Source: Pseudomonadota bacterium
GTDB lineage: Bacteria; Pseudomonadota; Gammaproteobacteria; Burkholderiales; Gallionellaceae
NCBI GenBank assembly: GCA_021847165.1
Contig: JAJZUH010000097.1
Span: 1-7,261, forward strand
Reading direction: 5' to 3'
DNA length: 7,261 nucleotides
Shown here: positions 1-5,467 of the stretch, in pieces
How the letters are laid out: each line of letters opens with the position of its first letter
Position numbering within the stretch: the stretch's first letter is position 1
Translations under genes and position numbers: made by a program
Notes under the pieces: model-generated
Database searches by the model: none
Told to the model about the DNA's origin: nothing
Seen by the model: only the letters and a program-made list of their open reading frames with translations

Positions 1-644
1 ATGCGGCCATGATACTCGGCATCACCCGCGTCAAATCGGTCGCCGTCGGCATCGCCGTCATGTCCGCGCTGAATCGGCGCCCGAACGGAAAGCTCAGCAT
101 CGAGCATCTCTGGCTGCACAGCCTGGGAATTGCGCTGGCAATGTGCGCCCTGGCTCATGGCATGCCCAGCGGCAAGCGCCCGCTGGACGACGAGATCTTC
201 TTCGCCGGACTGTTGCACGACATCGGCTTCATGGTGCTCAACCATATCGACCCGGCAAGCAGCGATCTGCTGCAAATCAGGCTGACGACGGAAATCGGCC
301 GGCCCATCGGCGAAATAGAAGCGGAACTGATCGAGATCGGACACGGCGAACTGGGCGCCGAACTGGCACGCCACTGGGATCTGCCCGATGATATCGTGGC
401 CGTGCTGCGCCACCACCACGACGACCCCGCCGAAATGGCGGCGGGCACCGCACGAACCGTGTCCTCCCTGCTCCATCTGGCGGAGAAGCTGTTGCCGGCA
501 TTCGGCATCTCCGAGCACGTGGAGCCGGATATCGGCACACAGGACTGGCTCTTGCTGGGGATCGATCCGGCTCGCAGCGAAGAGCTGGCTGCATCCGCCC
601 GCGCGCAGGCGGAACACGCACGGCAGATCGCATCGACTTTCTGA
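1..644 (+). CDS. HDOD-domain signalling protein, 5' end cut by the window
   Basis: The frame is open from base 3 and ends in TGA at 642-644. The first ATG (9) is not the true start. The residues before it (Ala-Ala) and after it align with residues 77 onward of the next gene, so about 76 N-terminal residues lie outside the window. Visible are a Trp-Leu-His-Ser motif, the LHDIG motif carrying the HD pair, a GHGELGAELARHW segment and a RHHH segment, all typical of HDOD domains. HDOD proteins are degenerate relatives of HD phosphohydrolases. They act as cytoplasmic signalling or scaffold proteins, often linked to c-di-GMP, chemotaxis or stress control; the ligand cannot be read from sequence. The gene is roughly half identical to its downstream neighbour (judged by eye) and 25 bases upstream of it, so the two look like a tandem duplication in one operon. 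Confidence 0.9.
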   Translation, partial: AAMILGITRVKSVAVGIAVMSALNRRPNGKLSIEHLWLHSLGIALAMCALAHGMPSGKRPLDDEIFFAGLLHDIGFMVLNHIDPASSDLLQIRLTTEIGRPIGEIEAELIEIGHGELGAELARHWDLPDDIVAVLRHHHDDPAEMAAGTARTVSSLLHLAEKLLPAFGISEHVEPDIGTQDWLLLGIDPARSEELAASARAQAEHARQIASTF

Positions 645-669
645 ACAACGACGAACCAGGCACCTCGAC

Positions 670-1533
670 ATGAACACACCCATCGACCTCCGCCAAGCTG
701 TCCGCAACCTGAATTCGCTGCCGGCAATGCCGCTCATCGCGCAAAAACTGATGTCGCTGAAACTGGACAGCGAGGAAGGCGAAAAGCAGATGCTGCTGCT
801 GATCTCGCAGGACCCGATGATCTCGGCCAAGATCATCGGCCTGGCGAACTCGCCGCTGCTCGGCGCCTCGCGCAAGATCACGGCGATCAATGACGCGGCC
901 ATGCTGCTGGGGCTGACCCGGATCAAATCGGTCGCCACCGGCATCGCCGTCATGTCGCTGGTGAGCAAGCCCATCGGCCGTTTCGACCCGCAGGAACTCT
1001 GGCTGCACAACATGGGCGTCGCCTTTGCCATGCTGCCGGTGGTGCGCGCCATGCCGGCGAAGAACCGGCCGCAGGACGACCTGATTTTCCTCACCGGCAT
1101 GTTGCACGATATCGGCTATCTGGTACTGGCGCACCTGGACACCCGGCGCAGCGACGACCTGCACACCCGCTTCGTCATCGAGCCGGACCGGCCCGCCATC
1201 GAGATAGAACGCGAATTGCTGGAAATGACGCACGACGAGCTGGGCGCGGAGCTGGCGAAACACTGGAACCTGCCAAGCGAGATCGTCACCGTGCTGCGCT
1301 ACCACCACACACCGGAAGCGGCAGGGGCCGCCGAGGGACAGCCATTGGTGCGCATCGTCAACATCACGGAGAAGCTGCTCCCCCCGCTCGGCATCCGCGA
1401 GTTTGTCGGAAACCAGGTCGCGGCAGAGGAATGGACAGCGCTGGGAATCGACCCGGATCGCGCCGAAGAGATTGCCGAGCAGGTCGTGGAACAGGCCAAT
1501 CAGGCGGCACAGTTCACCAACTCGTTCAGCTGA
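670..1533 (+). CDS. HDOD-domain signalling protein (second tandem copy)
   Basis: A 287-residue protein, the usual size for a single-domain HDOD protein. ATG 670 is chosen because it starts at the canonical HDOD N-terminus (LPAMPLIAQKLMSL at residues 17-30). The open frame further upstream only overlaps the previous gene. The ribosome-binding site is weak, so translation may depend on coupling to the upstream copy. The HDOD core covers about residues 15-215: His113 in a WLHN motif, His146-Asp147 in LHDIGY, His188 in THDELGAELAKHW, and Tyr-His-His at 211-213. Several metal-ligand positions of HD enzymes are therefore kept, although HDOD proteins are generally thought to be non-hydrolytic. The C-terminal 60 residues resemble those of the first copy. 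The stop codon overlaps the end of the opposing CZB gene by 8 bp. The family is clear; the specific role is unknown. Confidence 0.92.
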   Translation: MNTPIDLRQAVRNLNSLPAMPLIAQKLMSLKLDSEEGEKQMLLLISQDPMISAKIIGLANSPLLGASRKITAINDAAMLLGLTRIKSVATGIAVMSLVSKPIGRFDPQELWLHNMGVAFAMLPVVRAMPAKNRPQDDLIFLTGMLHDIGYLVLAHLDTRRSDDLHTRFVIEPDRPAIEIERELLEMTHDELGAELAKHWNLPSEIVTVLRYHHTPEAAGAAEGQPLVRIVNITEKLLPPLGIREFVGNQVAAEEWTALGIDPDRAEEIAEQVVEQANQAAQFTNSFS

Positions 1534-1981
1534 CGCCCGCCCCTTGTTTCCTGATCGACTCGTTCAGTTCGGTGAGCGTGATCAGCACGCGGCGCAAGGC
1601 CTGCGACAATTCGTTCTTGCGCATATGCTCGGCAGCGATCCAGCTTCCGGCATGTATCATCGCCAGCACATCCGTAGCGAGATTGTGGAACTCGGCATGC
1701 GCATCGCGCAAACGGGCAAAGGAACGCAGTTGCCCGAATCGTTTCGTGCCGACACCCTGCAACCATCTCTCCAGTTCGCAATTCCGGTCGAATTCGGAAA
1801 GGTCGGCGCCCGCATCCAGCGGCTCGCCATTCAGATAATCCTTGACCCGCCCAAAGAACAGCACATGCGACTCCGCCACCTCGACGAAGTCTATCCCGAT
1901 GAACGCGTGGTCGTGCGCCCGATCGACCGGTTGCGGCGAATTGCCGCTCTCCTGCCCAACTCTTTCCCTGATCAGTTGCAT
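1526..1981 (-). CDS. Stand-alone CZB (chemoreceptor zinc-binding) domain protein
   Basis: This 151-residue soluble protein has the CZB ligand pattern: His39 in the first helix (AESHVLF), Cys68 in NCELERWL, then His95 and His99 in RDAHAEFH. CZB domains bind Zn2+ through three His and one Cys and usually sit at the C-terminus of chemoreceptors or on diguanylate cyclases such as DgcZ, where zinc or oxidants tune the output. Here the domain fills the protein from about residue 30 to the end, with no output domain. A separate zinc or hypochlorite-type sensing subunit acting on a partner is therefore an inference. The start ATG (1979-1981) is supported by GGGAGG six bases upstream. It converges on the HDOD gene with an 8-bp overlap of coding ends. 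The domain call comes from reading the motif and not from a profile search. Confidence 0.8.
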   Translation of the reverse strand: MQLIRERVGQESGNSPQPVDRAHDHAFIGIDFVEVAESHVLFFGRVKDYLNGEPLDAGADLSEFDRNCELERWLQGVGTKRFGQLRSFARLRDAHAEFHNLATDVLAMIHAGSWIAAEHMRKNELSQALRRVLITLTELNESIRKQGAGVS

Positions 1982-2013
1982 CGCAACCTCCCGAATCCTT
2001 TTCCAAGGCTGGC

Positions 2014-2042
2014 GTTGTATCGTCGAGTGCGGGCAAGGACAA
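2014..2042 (-). promoter_or_regulatory. Candidate sigma-70 promoter for the CZB gene
   Basis: Read on the minus strand, TTGTCC (2042-2037) and TACAAC (2019-2014) are separated by 17 bases. Each matches four of six consensus positions. Transcription would start near 2008, giving a leader of about 27 bases that contains the GGGAGG ribosome-binding site. The match is moderate and other placements in this AT-richer stretch are possible. Confidence 0.35.
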
Positions 2043-2050
2043 TATGCCGT

Positions 2051-2068
2051 ATGTACTAGACCGTACCT
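2051..2068. promoter_or_regulatory. Imperfect dyad, possible operator between divergent genes
   Basis: The sequence reads A-n-GTAC-N6-GTAC-n-T, symmetric about its centre. It lies between the divergently transcribed CZB and PBP5-like genes, just upstream of the CZB promoter candidate, where an activator could bind. It is short, and GTAC is self-complementary, so chance occurrence is possible. Confidence 0.25.
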
Positions 2069-2100
2069 ATACTCCCTCCGAAAAATATCTATACCCTCCC
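2067..2100. repeat. Direct repeat CTATAC-CYCYCC, two copies 22 bp apart
   Basis: CTATACTCCCTCC begins at 2067 and CTATACCCTCCC at 2089. The 22-bp period is about two helical turns, which would place a regulator's two half-sites on the same face of the DNA. The pair lies 30-60 bp upstream of the extended -10 element of the PBP5-like gene. An operator function is inferred. Confidence 0.35.
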
Positions 2101-2128
2101 TACCCCGGTGCCTGCCAAGCCGCGTGCT

Positions 2129-2137
2129 TGCTATAAT
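2129..2137 (+). promoter_or_regulatory. Extended -10 promoter (TGCTATAAT) for the PBP5-like gene
   Basis: A perfect TATAAT (2132-2137) preceded by TG at the extended -10 position. No good -35 box exists at 16-18 bp spacing, as expected for an extended -10 promoter. Transcription from about 2144 leaves a 20-base leader before ATG 2165. This argues against the in-frame GTG at 2108, which lies upstream of the promoter. Confidence 0.6.
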
Positions 2138-2164
2138 CCGCGCATTACAGCCCGATTGATTCCC

Positions 2165-3298
2165 ATGAAATTTGTCCTGTTGTTTCTATTCGCACTGATA
2201 CCGACGCAGGTATTCCCTCAAGAACCAGTCTCATCCCCGCCCATCCTTGCCGCCAGTTCCTATGCGCTGTACGACTACACCAGCGGACAGTTTCTGCTGG
2301 AACAGAATGGCAACGCGCGCATCCCGCCCGCCCACCTGACCAAACTGATGACCGCCTACGTCGCGTTCGGCGCGATCAAGCAAGGCAAGCTGTCGCTCGC
2401 CCAGCGGCTCATCCCCTCGGCTTACGCGACACGCACGCTGGCCGACGAACCGCGCATGTTCCTGAATGCGGGCAAGGCAGTGACCGTGGATGACCTGCTG
2501 CACGGATTGATCGTGCAGTCTGCCAACGATGCGGCGCGCGTGCTGGCCGAAACGCTGGCCAACCACGAGATGGCGCTGGCCGACATCATGAACGCAGAGG
2601 CCCAGCGGCTGGGACTGAAGGACACGCATTTCGTCAACGCCACCGGCGCGCCCGAAGCGCAGCACTACAGCAGCGCGCATGATCTGGCATTGCTGGCCGC
2701 CGCCATCGTGCGCGACTTTCCCGAGCTCTATCGCCTCTATGCGCAACGCGAATTCCAGTACGGCGGCATCAACCAGTTCAACCGCAACCGCCTGCTCTGG
2801 CTCGACCCGTTCGTGGACGGCCTGGCGGCGAGCAACAACGAAGCGGAAGAATTCGACCAGGTTGCTTCCGCCAGGCGCGATGACCACCGCCTGATCTCGG
2901 TCGTCATCGGCGCCGCCACCGATAAATTGCGCAGCAGCGAAAGCCAGCGGCTGCTGAACTACGGCTTCCAGGATTTCGAAACCATCAGGCTCTATTCGCG
3001 GGATCAGGCCGTCAGCGCCAAGCACATCTGGAAAGGCACATCCAACCAGCTCGACATCGGCTTCAGCGCCGACCGCTACCTCACCATCCCCAAAGGCCAG
3101 CGCAACGCGCTCAAGGCGACGCTGGAAACCCGGCAGCCGCTGCTGGCCCCGATCGACCGCGGCCAGCAGATCGGCACGCTGCACCTCAGCCTCGACGGCA
3201 AACCTTATCTGGATCTTCCCGTGGTTGCGCTGGACGATATACCATTGGCAAACGTATTCTCGCGCGGCATCGACAATATCCGCCTGCTGTTCCAGTAA
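2165..3298 (+). CDS. PBP5-type D-alanyl-D-alanine carboxypeptidase homologue lacking catalytic residues
   Basis: A 377-residue member of the DacA/DacC (PBP5, peptidase S11) family. Intact members trim the terminal D-Ala from peptidoglycan pentapeptides in the periplasm. ATG 2165 is chosen because it opens directly into a signal peptide (hydrophobic core at residues 3-12). The SxN motif is present (Ser119-Ala-Asn121), as are the PBP5 C-terminal beta domain and an amphipathic anchor-like end (FSRGIDNIRLLF). The SxxK motif, however, reads His57-Leu-Thr-Lys60, with histidine (CAC, 2333-2335) in place of the acylating serine. The KTG motif after VDGL reads Ala221-Ala222-Ser223 (2825-2833). Sequence on both sides of each site is well conserved and the frame is intact, so decay by frameshift or an assembly error is unlikely. 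Predicted: a non-catalytic murein- or protein-binding paralogue. The symbol dacC is withheld because activity is doubtful. Confidence 0.88.
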   Translation: MKFVLLFLFALIPTQVFPQEPVSSPPILAASSYALYDYTSGQFLLEQNGNARIPPAHLTKLMTAYVAFGAIKQGKLSLAQRLIPSAYATRTLADEPRMFLNAGKAVTVDDLLHGLIVQSANDAARVLAETLANHEMALADIMNAEAQRLGLKDTHFVNATGAPEAQHYSSAHDLALLAAAIVRDFPELYRLYAQREFQYGGINQFNRNRLLWLDPFVDGLAASNNEAEEFDQVASARRDDHRLISVVIGAATDKLRSSESQRLLNYGFQDFETIRLYSRDQAVSAKHIWKGTSNQLDIGFSADRYLTIPKGQRNALKATLETRQPLLAPIDRGQQIGTLHLSLDGKPYLDLPVVALDDIPLANVFSRGIDNIRLLFQ

Positions 3299-3387
3299 TC
3301 GGGCCAGGGTTGCGCGTGCATGGTTGCAGGCTGAAGTGCAAGGAATGAACCAGCGCGGTGCCGCGATCCGCCCGCACAGTGAACCTA

Positions 3388-3395
3388 CAGGGAGA
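3388..3395 (+). promoter_or_regulatory. Ribosome-binding site of the D-amino-acid aminotransferase
   Basis: CAGGGAGA ends five bases before ATG 3401 and fixes that start. No promoter or terminator was seen in the 102-base gap after the PBP5-like gene, so read-through from it is likely. Confidence 0.65.
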
Positions 3396-3400
3396 GCCGC

Positions 3401-4267
3401 ATGACCATCTATCTGAATGGCGCTTTCATGCCGATCGAGGAAGCCAGGATATCGGTGCTCGATCGCGGCTTCATCTTCGGCGACGGCGTGTACGAAGTCA
3501 TCCCGGTGTATTCGCGCCGCCCCTTCCGCCTGGCGGAACACCTGCAACGCCTGCAGCACAGCCTGGACGGCATCAAGCTGAAGAACCCGCACAGCGAGCG
3601 TGAGTGGACCGCCATCCTCAGCGAACTCATCGAACGCAACGCCCAGGATGGCCGCAATCAAGACCAATACCTTTACCTGCACATCACGCGCGGCGTCGCC
3701 AAACGCGACCATGCCTTCCCGAATCCGCCCGTGCCGCCCACCGTCTTCCTGCTGAGCAACCCGCTCACCACACCGCCGGCCGAACTGCTGCAAAGCGGCA
3801 TCGCCTGCATCACGGTCGCCGACAACCGCTGGCTGCGTTGCGACATCAAGGCCATCGCGCTGCTGCCCAACGTGCTGCTGCGCCAGGCAGCCGTCGAAGC
3901 GGGCTGCGCCGAGGCCATCCTGATCCGCGACGATGCCTTCCTCACCGAAGGCGCGGCGAGCAACATCTTCGTGGTGAAGAACGGCAAACTGCTGGCACCG
4001 CCCAAGGACAACCTCATGCTGCCCGGCATCACCTACGACGTCATTCTCGAACTCGCCGCAGCCAACGGCATCCCGTACGAGGTGCGCCGCGTGACCAAGG
4101 CGGAAGTGCTGGGCGCCGACGAACTGCTGCTGACCTCCAGCACCAAGGAAGTGCTCCCCATCACCCAGCTCGACGGCAAACCGGTAGGCAACGGCAAGCC
4201 CGGCGCGATGTTCGCCAAACTCCATCCGCTCTATCAGACCTTCAAACGCGAAGTGATGCGCAAATGA
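3401..4267 (+). CDS. dat: D-amino-acid aminotransferase (PLP fold type IV)
   Basis: A 288-residue class IV aminotransferase, the usual length. It interconverts D-alanine plus 2-oxoglutarate with pyruvate plus D-glutamate in the cytoplasm, linking the D-amino acids used for peptidoglycan. The PLP-binding lysine is Lys150 in the RCDIK motif, followed by LLPNVL. Glu183 in the TEGAASN segment is the expected contact to the pyridine nitrogen, and SSTKEVLPI near residue 250 is the phosphate-side motif. The Arg102-x-His104 pair (KRDHAFP) corresponds to the carboxylate-binding Arg/His of Bacillus D-amino-acid transaminase. That pair favours this activity over branched-chain aminotransferase or 4-amino-4-deoxychorismate lyase. 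The stop codon overlaps the ybeD start (ATGA), so the two are translationally coupled. The family is certain; substrate specificity is likely. Confidence 0.88.
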   Translation: MTIYLNGAFMPIEEARISVLDRGFIFGDGVYEVIPVYSRRPFRLAEHLQRLQHSLDGIKLKNPHSEREWTAILSELIERNAQDGRNQDQYLYLHITRGVAKRDHAFPNPPVPPTVFLLSNPLTTPPAELLQSGIACITVADNRWLRCDIKAIALLPNVLLRQAAVEAGCAEAILIRDDAFLTEGAASNIFVVKNGKLLAPPKDNLMLPGITYDVILELAAANGIPYEVRRVTKAEVLGADELLLTSSTKEVLPITQLDGKPVGNGKPGAMFAKLHPLYQTFKREVMRK

Positions 4268-4533
4268 TCGACCCCAAAGATTCCCTCATCGAATACCCCT
4301 GCGATTTCCCGCTCAAGATCTTCGGCGCGACGCAGCCGGATTTTGCCCAGGCCATCGCCAAAGTGGTGCTGGCGCACGCGCCGGATTTCGACAGCGCCAC
4401 CATCGAGATGCGCAGCAGCAGCAATGCGAAATATCTCAGCCTCACCTGCACCATCCGGGCCACCTCGCGCGAACAGCTCGACAACCTGTACCGCGACCTG
4501 ACCGCGCATCCGATGGTTAAAATGGTGCTCTGA
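4264..4533 (+). CDS. ybeD: YbeD/DUF493 family protein
   Basis: An 89-residue protein. The length, an acidic N-terminus with the YPCDFPLKIFG motif and an ending on HPMVKMVL are characteristic of the YbeD (DUF493, UPF0250) family. The fold is a small ferredoxin-like, ACT-resembling domain. A regulatory role near lipoate metabolism has been suggested because the gene usually sits directly upstream of lipB, as it does here; its biochemical function is not established. The ATG lies in an ATGA overlap with the aminotransferase stop, so it is probably translated by re-initiation, and no separate ribosome-binding site is needed. Confidence 0.9.
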   Translation: MIDPKDSLIEYPCDFPLKIFGATQPDFAQAIAKVVLAHAPDFDSATIEMRSSSNAKYLSLTCTIRATSREQLDNLYRDLTAHPMVKMVL

Positions 4534-4572
4534 CGACCCGGCCCCCGGCTGGACACAGCGAAGGATAGAGCC

Positions 4573-5220
4573 ATGCAACATCCCGCCATACACATCAAGG
4601 CACTGGGCCAGGTCGAGTACGAACCGACCTGGCGCGCCATGCAGCAGTTCACCGCCGAACGCACCGCCGATACCGTGGACGAGATCTGGCTGTTGCAGCA
4701 CCCGCCCACCTACACCCAGGGCCAGGCAGGCAAACCGGAACACCTGCTCAACTCGGCCGGCATCCCCGTGGTGAAGATCGACCGCGGCGGGCAGATCACC
4801 TATCACGGTCCCGGCCAGATCGTCGCCTACCTGCTGCTCGACCTGCACCGGTGGAAGATCAACGTGCGCGAACTGGTCCGCCTGATGGAACGGGCCGTCA
4901 TCGACCTGCTGGCCGAATACGGCGTCGCGGCAGAAGGCCGCGAAGACGCGCCCGGCGTATATGTCGGCGACGCCAAGATCGCCGCGCTGGGCCTCAAGAT
5001 CAAGCATGGCTGCAGCTATCACGGCCTGTCGCTCAATGTGGACATGGACCTGTCGCCGTTCGACAACATCAACCCCTGCGGCTACGAAGGATTGCGCGTC
5101 ACGCAATGCATCGAGCTCGGCATCACCATCCCGATAGAAGAACTGCAGGCGCAGCTCACGCAGAATCTGGTGCACGGTTTGCAGCGCCACCTCGACAGCA
5201 AGCGCCGGCTGGAACAGTGA
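4573..5220 (+). CDS. lipB: Octanoyl-[acyl-carrier-protein]:protein N-octanoyltransferase
   Basis: LipB transfers octanoate from acyl-carrier protein to the lipoyl-domain lysine of target proteins such as pyruvate dehydrogenase E2 and glycine cleavage H protein. The product is the substrate for the sulfur-inserting LipA. The protein has 215 residues, a normal length. It carries the [12 protein letters not shown] motif at residues 71-82, the catalytic lysine Lys135 in [10 protein letters not shown], the SYHGLSLNV segment at 148-156, and the acyl-accepting cysteine Cys169 in the NPCGYEG motif. AAGGA eight bases upstream supports ATG 4573. It follows ybeD after 39 bases. lipA, which often follows lipB, is absent, and the next feature is a regulatory region for ihfB. 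Confidence 0.96.
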   Translation: MQHPAIHIKALGQVEYEPTWRAMQQFTAERTADTVDEIWLLQHPPTYTQGQAGKPEHLLNSAGIPVVKIDRGGQITYHGPGQIVAYLLLDLHRWKINVRELVRLMERAVIDLLAEYGVAAEGREDAPGVYVGDAKIAALGLKIKHGCSYHGLSLNVDMDLSPFDNINPCGYEGLRVTQCIELGITIPIEELQAQLTQNLVHGLQRHLDSKRRLEQ

Positions 5221-5251
5221 CCATCTCTCTCCCGCCCTCGCTCACCAATGC

Positions 5252-5282
5252 AGTGCATCGGGCCGCTTGTTGGTGCAGCACT
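5252..5282. promoter_or_regulatory. Inverted repeat AGTGC-N21-GCACT, possible upstream activator site
   Basis: The arms at 5252-5256 and 5278-5282 centre about 100 bp upstream of the predicted sigma-54 start, where enhancer-binding proteins often sit. A second inverted repeat, CACCAA (5243-5248) with TTGGTG (5270-5275), overlaps it and has the same 21-base spacing. No known activator consensus (NtrC or NifA) is matched. There is no T-run, so neither is a terminator. Confidence 0.25.
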
Positions 5283-5309
5283 CCGCATATCGCAACGCCA
5301 CTCCCCGGC

Positions 5310-5322
5310 TAAGCTGTTGAAA
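5310..5322 (-). promoter_or_regulatory. IHF binding-site match upstream of the sigma-54 promoter
   Basis: On the minus strand the sequence TTTCAACAGCTTA fits the IHF consensus WATCAA-N4-TTR at all defined positions but one. It is preceded by a T-rich run (CTATTTTT) like the poly-dA/dT element of strong IHF sites. Its centre lies about 50 bp upstream of the predicted start, the usual place for IHF to bend DNA between an enhancer and sigma-54 polymerase. The downstream gene encodes an IHF subunit. Confidence 0.5.
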
Positions 5323-5339
5323 AATAGCACTGCCTGATC

Positions 5340-5355
5340 TGGCATGCTGCTTGCT
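5340..5355 (+). promoter_or_regulatory. Sigma-54 (-24/-12) promoter
   Basis: TGGCATGCTGCTTGCT matches the consensus TGGCACG-N4-TTGCW at every defined position except one (C to T). The invariant GG (5341-5342) and GC (5353-5354) have the required spacing. Transcription would start at about 5364-5366, just before a hairpin and terminator. Transcription from this promoter requires RpoN and an enhancer-binding activator, neither of which is encoded in the window. Confidence 0.65.
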
Positions 5356-5364
5356 CACTCCCTG

Positions 5365-5446
5365 ATTGAAAGTTGCATGGATAGGCTCTCTGCGACTTTC
5401 ATGTGTCTCTTCCCACCTTTGGGCATCCTCCGGGATGCCCGTTTTT
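5365..5446 (+). ncRNA. Candidate sigma-54-dependent small RNA or ihfB leader, about 80 nt
   Basis: The element is bounded by a sigma-54 promoter start near 5365 and an intrinsic terminator ending at 5446. It contains a 10-bp hairpin, GAAAGTTGCA (5368-5377) pairing with TGCGACTTTC (5391-5400) with one G-U pair and a 13-base loop holding TGGATAGG. A 20-base pyrimidine-rich single-stranded linker (5401-5420) follows, then the terminator hairpin. This hairpin, linker and terminator layout is classic for small RNAs. The alternative is an attenuated leader of ihfB, which starts 21 bases after the T-run. No known RNA family was recognised. Confidence 0.5.
5421..5446 (+). terminator. Intrinsic terminator upstream of ihfB
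   Basis: A perfect 8-bp stem, GGGCATCC (5421-5428) with GGATGCCC (5433-5440), closes a TCCG loop. In RNA this is a C(UCCG)G tetraloop of the very stable UNCG class. Five T residues (5442-5446) follow. It separates the lipB side from ihfB, whose ribosome-binding site begins nine bases later. Confidence 0.88.
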
Positions 5447-5454
5447 CATCGGAC

Positions 5455-5460
5455 AAAGGA
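5455..5460 (+). promoter_or_regulatory. Ribosome-binding site of ihfB
   Basis: AAAGGA sits seven bases before ATG 5468 and fixes that start. The bases CAAAGG (5454-5459) are exactly complementary to CCTTTG (5416-5421) on the other side of the terminator hairpin, so the site could be masked in a read-through transcript. Confidence 0.75.
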
Positions 5461-5467
5461 CCCGTTC

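Noticed and set aside
277..1308. 343-codon open frame on the minus strand
   Set aside because: Antisense shadow of the two HDOD genes, of low complexity, with no start signal.
2108..2164. Upstream in-frame GTG start for the PBP5-like gene
   Set aside because: It lies upstream of the extended -10 promoter and would put a charged 19-residue stretch before the signal peptide.
3354..3365. CGCGG-TG-CCGCG palindrome between the PBP5-like gene and dat
   Set aside because: The usable stem is only four base pairs after allowing a loop and no T-run follows, so it is not an intrinsic terminator.
2231..4225. 664-codon open frame on the minus strand
   Set aside because: It is antisense to the PBP5-like and aminotransferase genes, which have clear motifs. 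Its composition (Val, Gly, Ala, Gln, Asp and His rich) is the usual product of reading GC-rich codons backwards, and no domain is recognisable.
5243..5275. CACCAA/TTGGTG inverted repeat after lipB as a terminator
   Set aside because: A 21-base loop, a short stem and no T-run. At most it is part of an upstream binding site.
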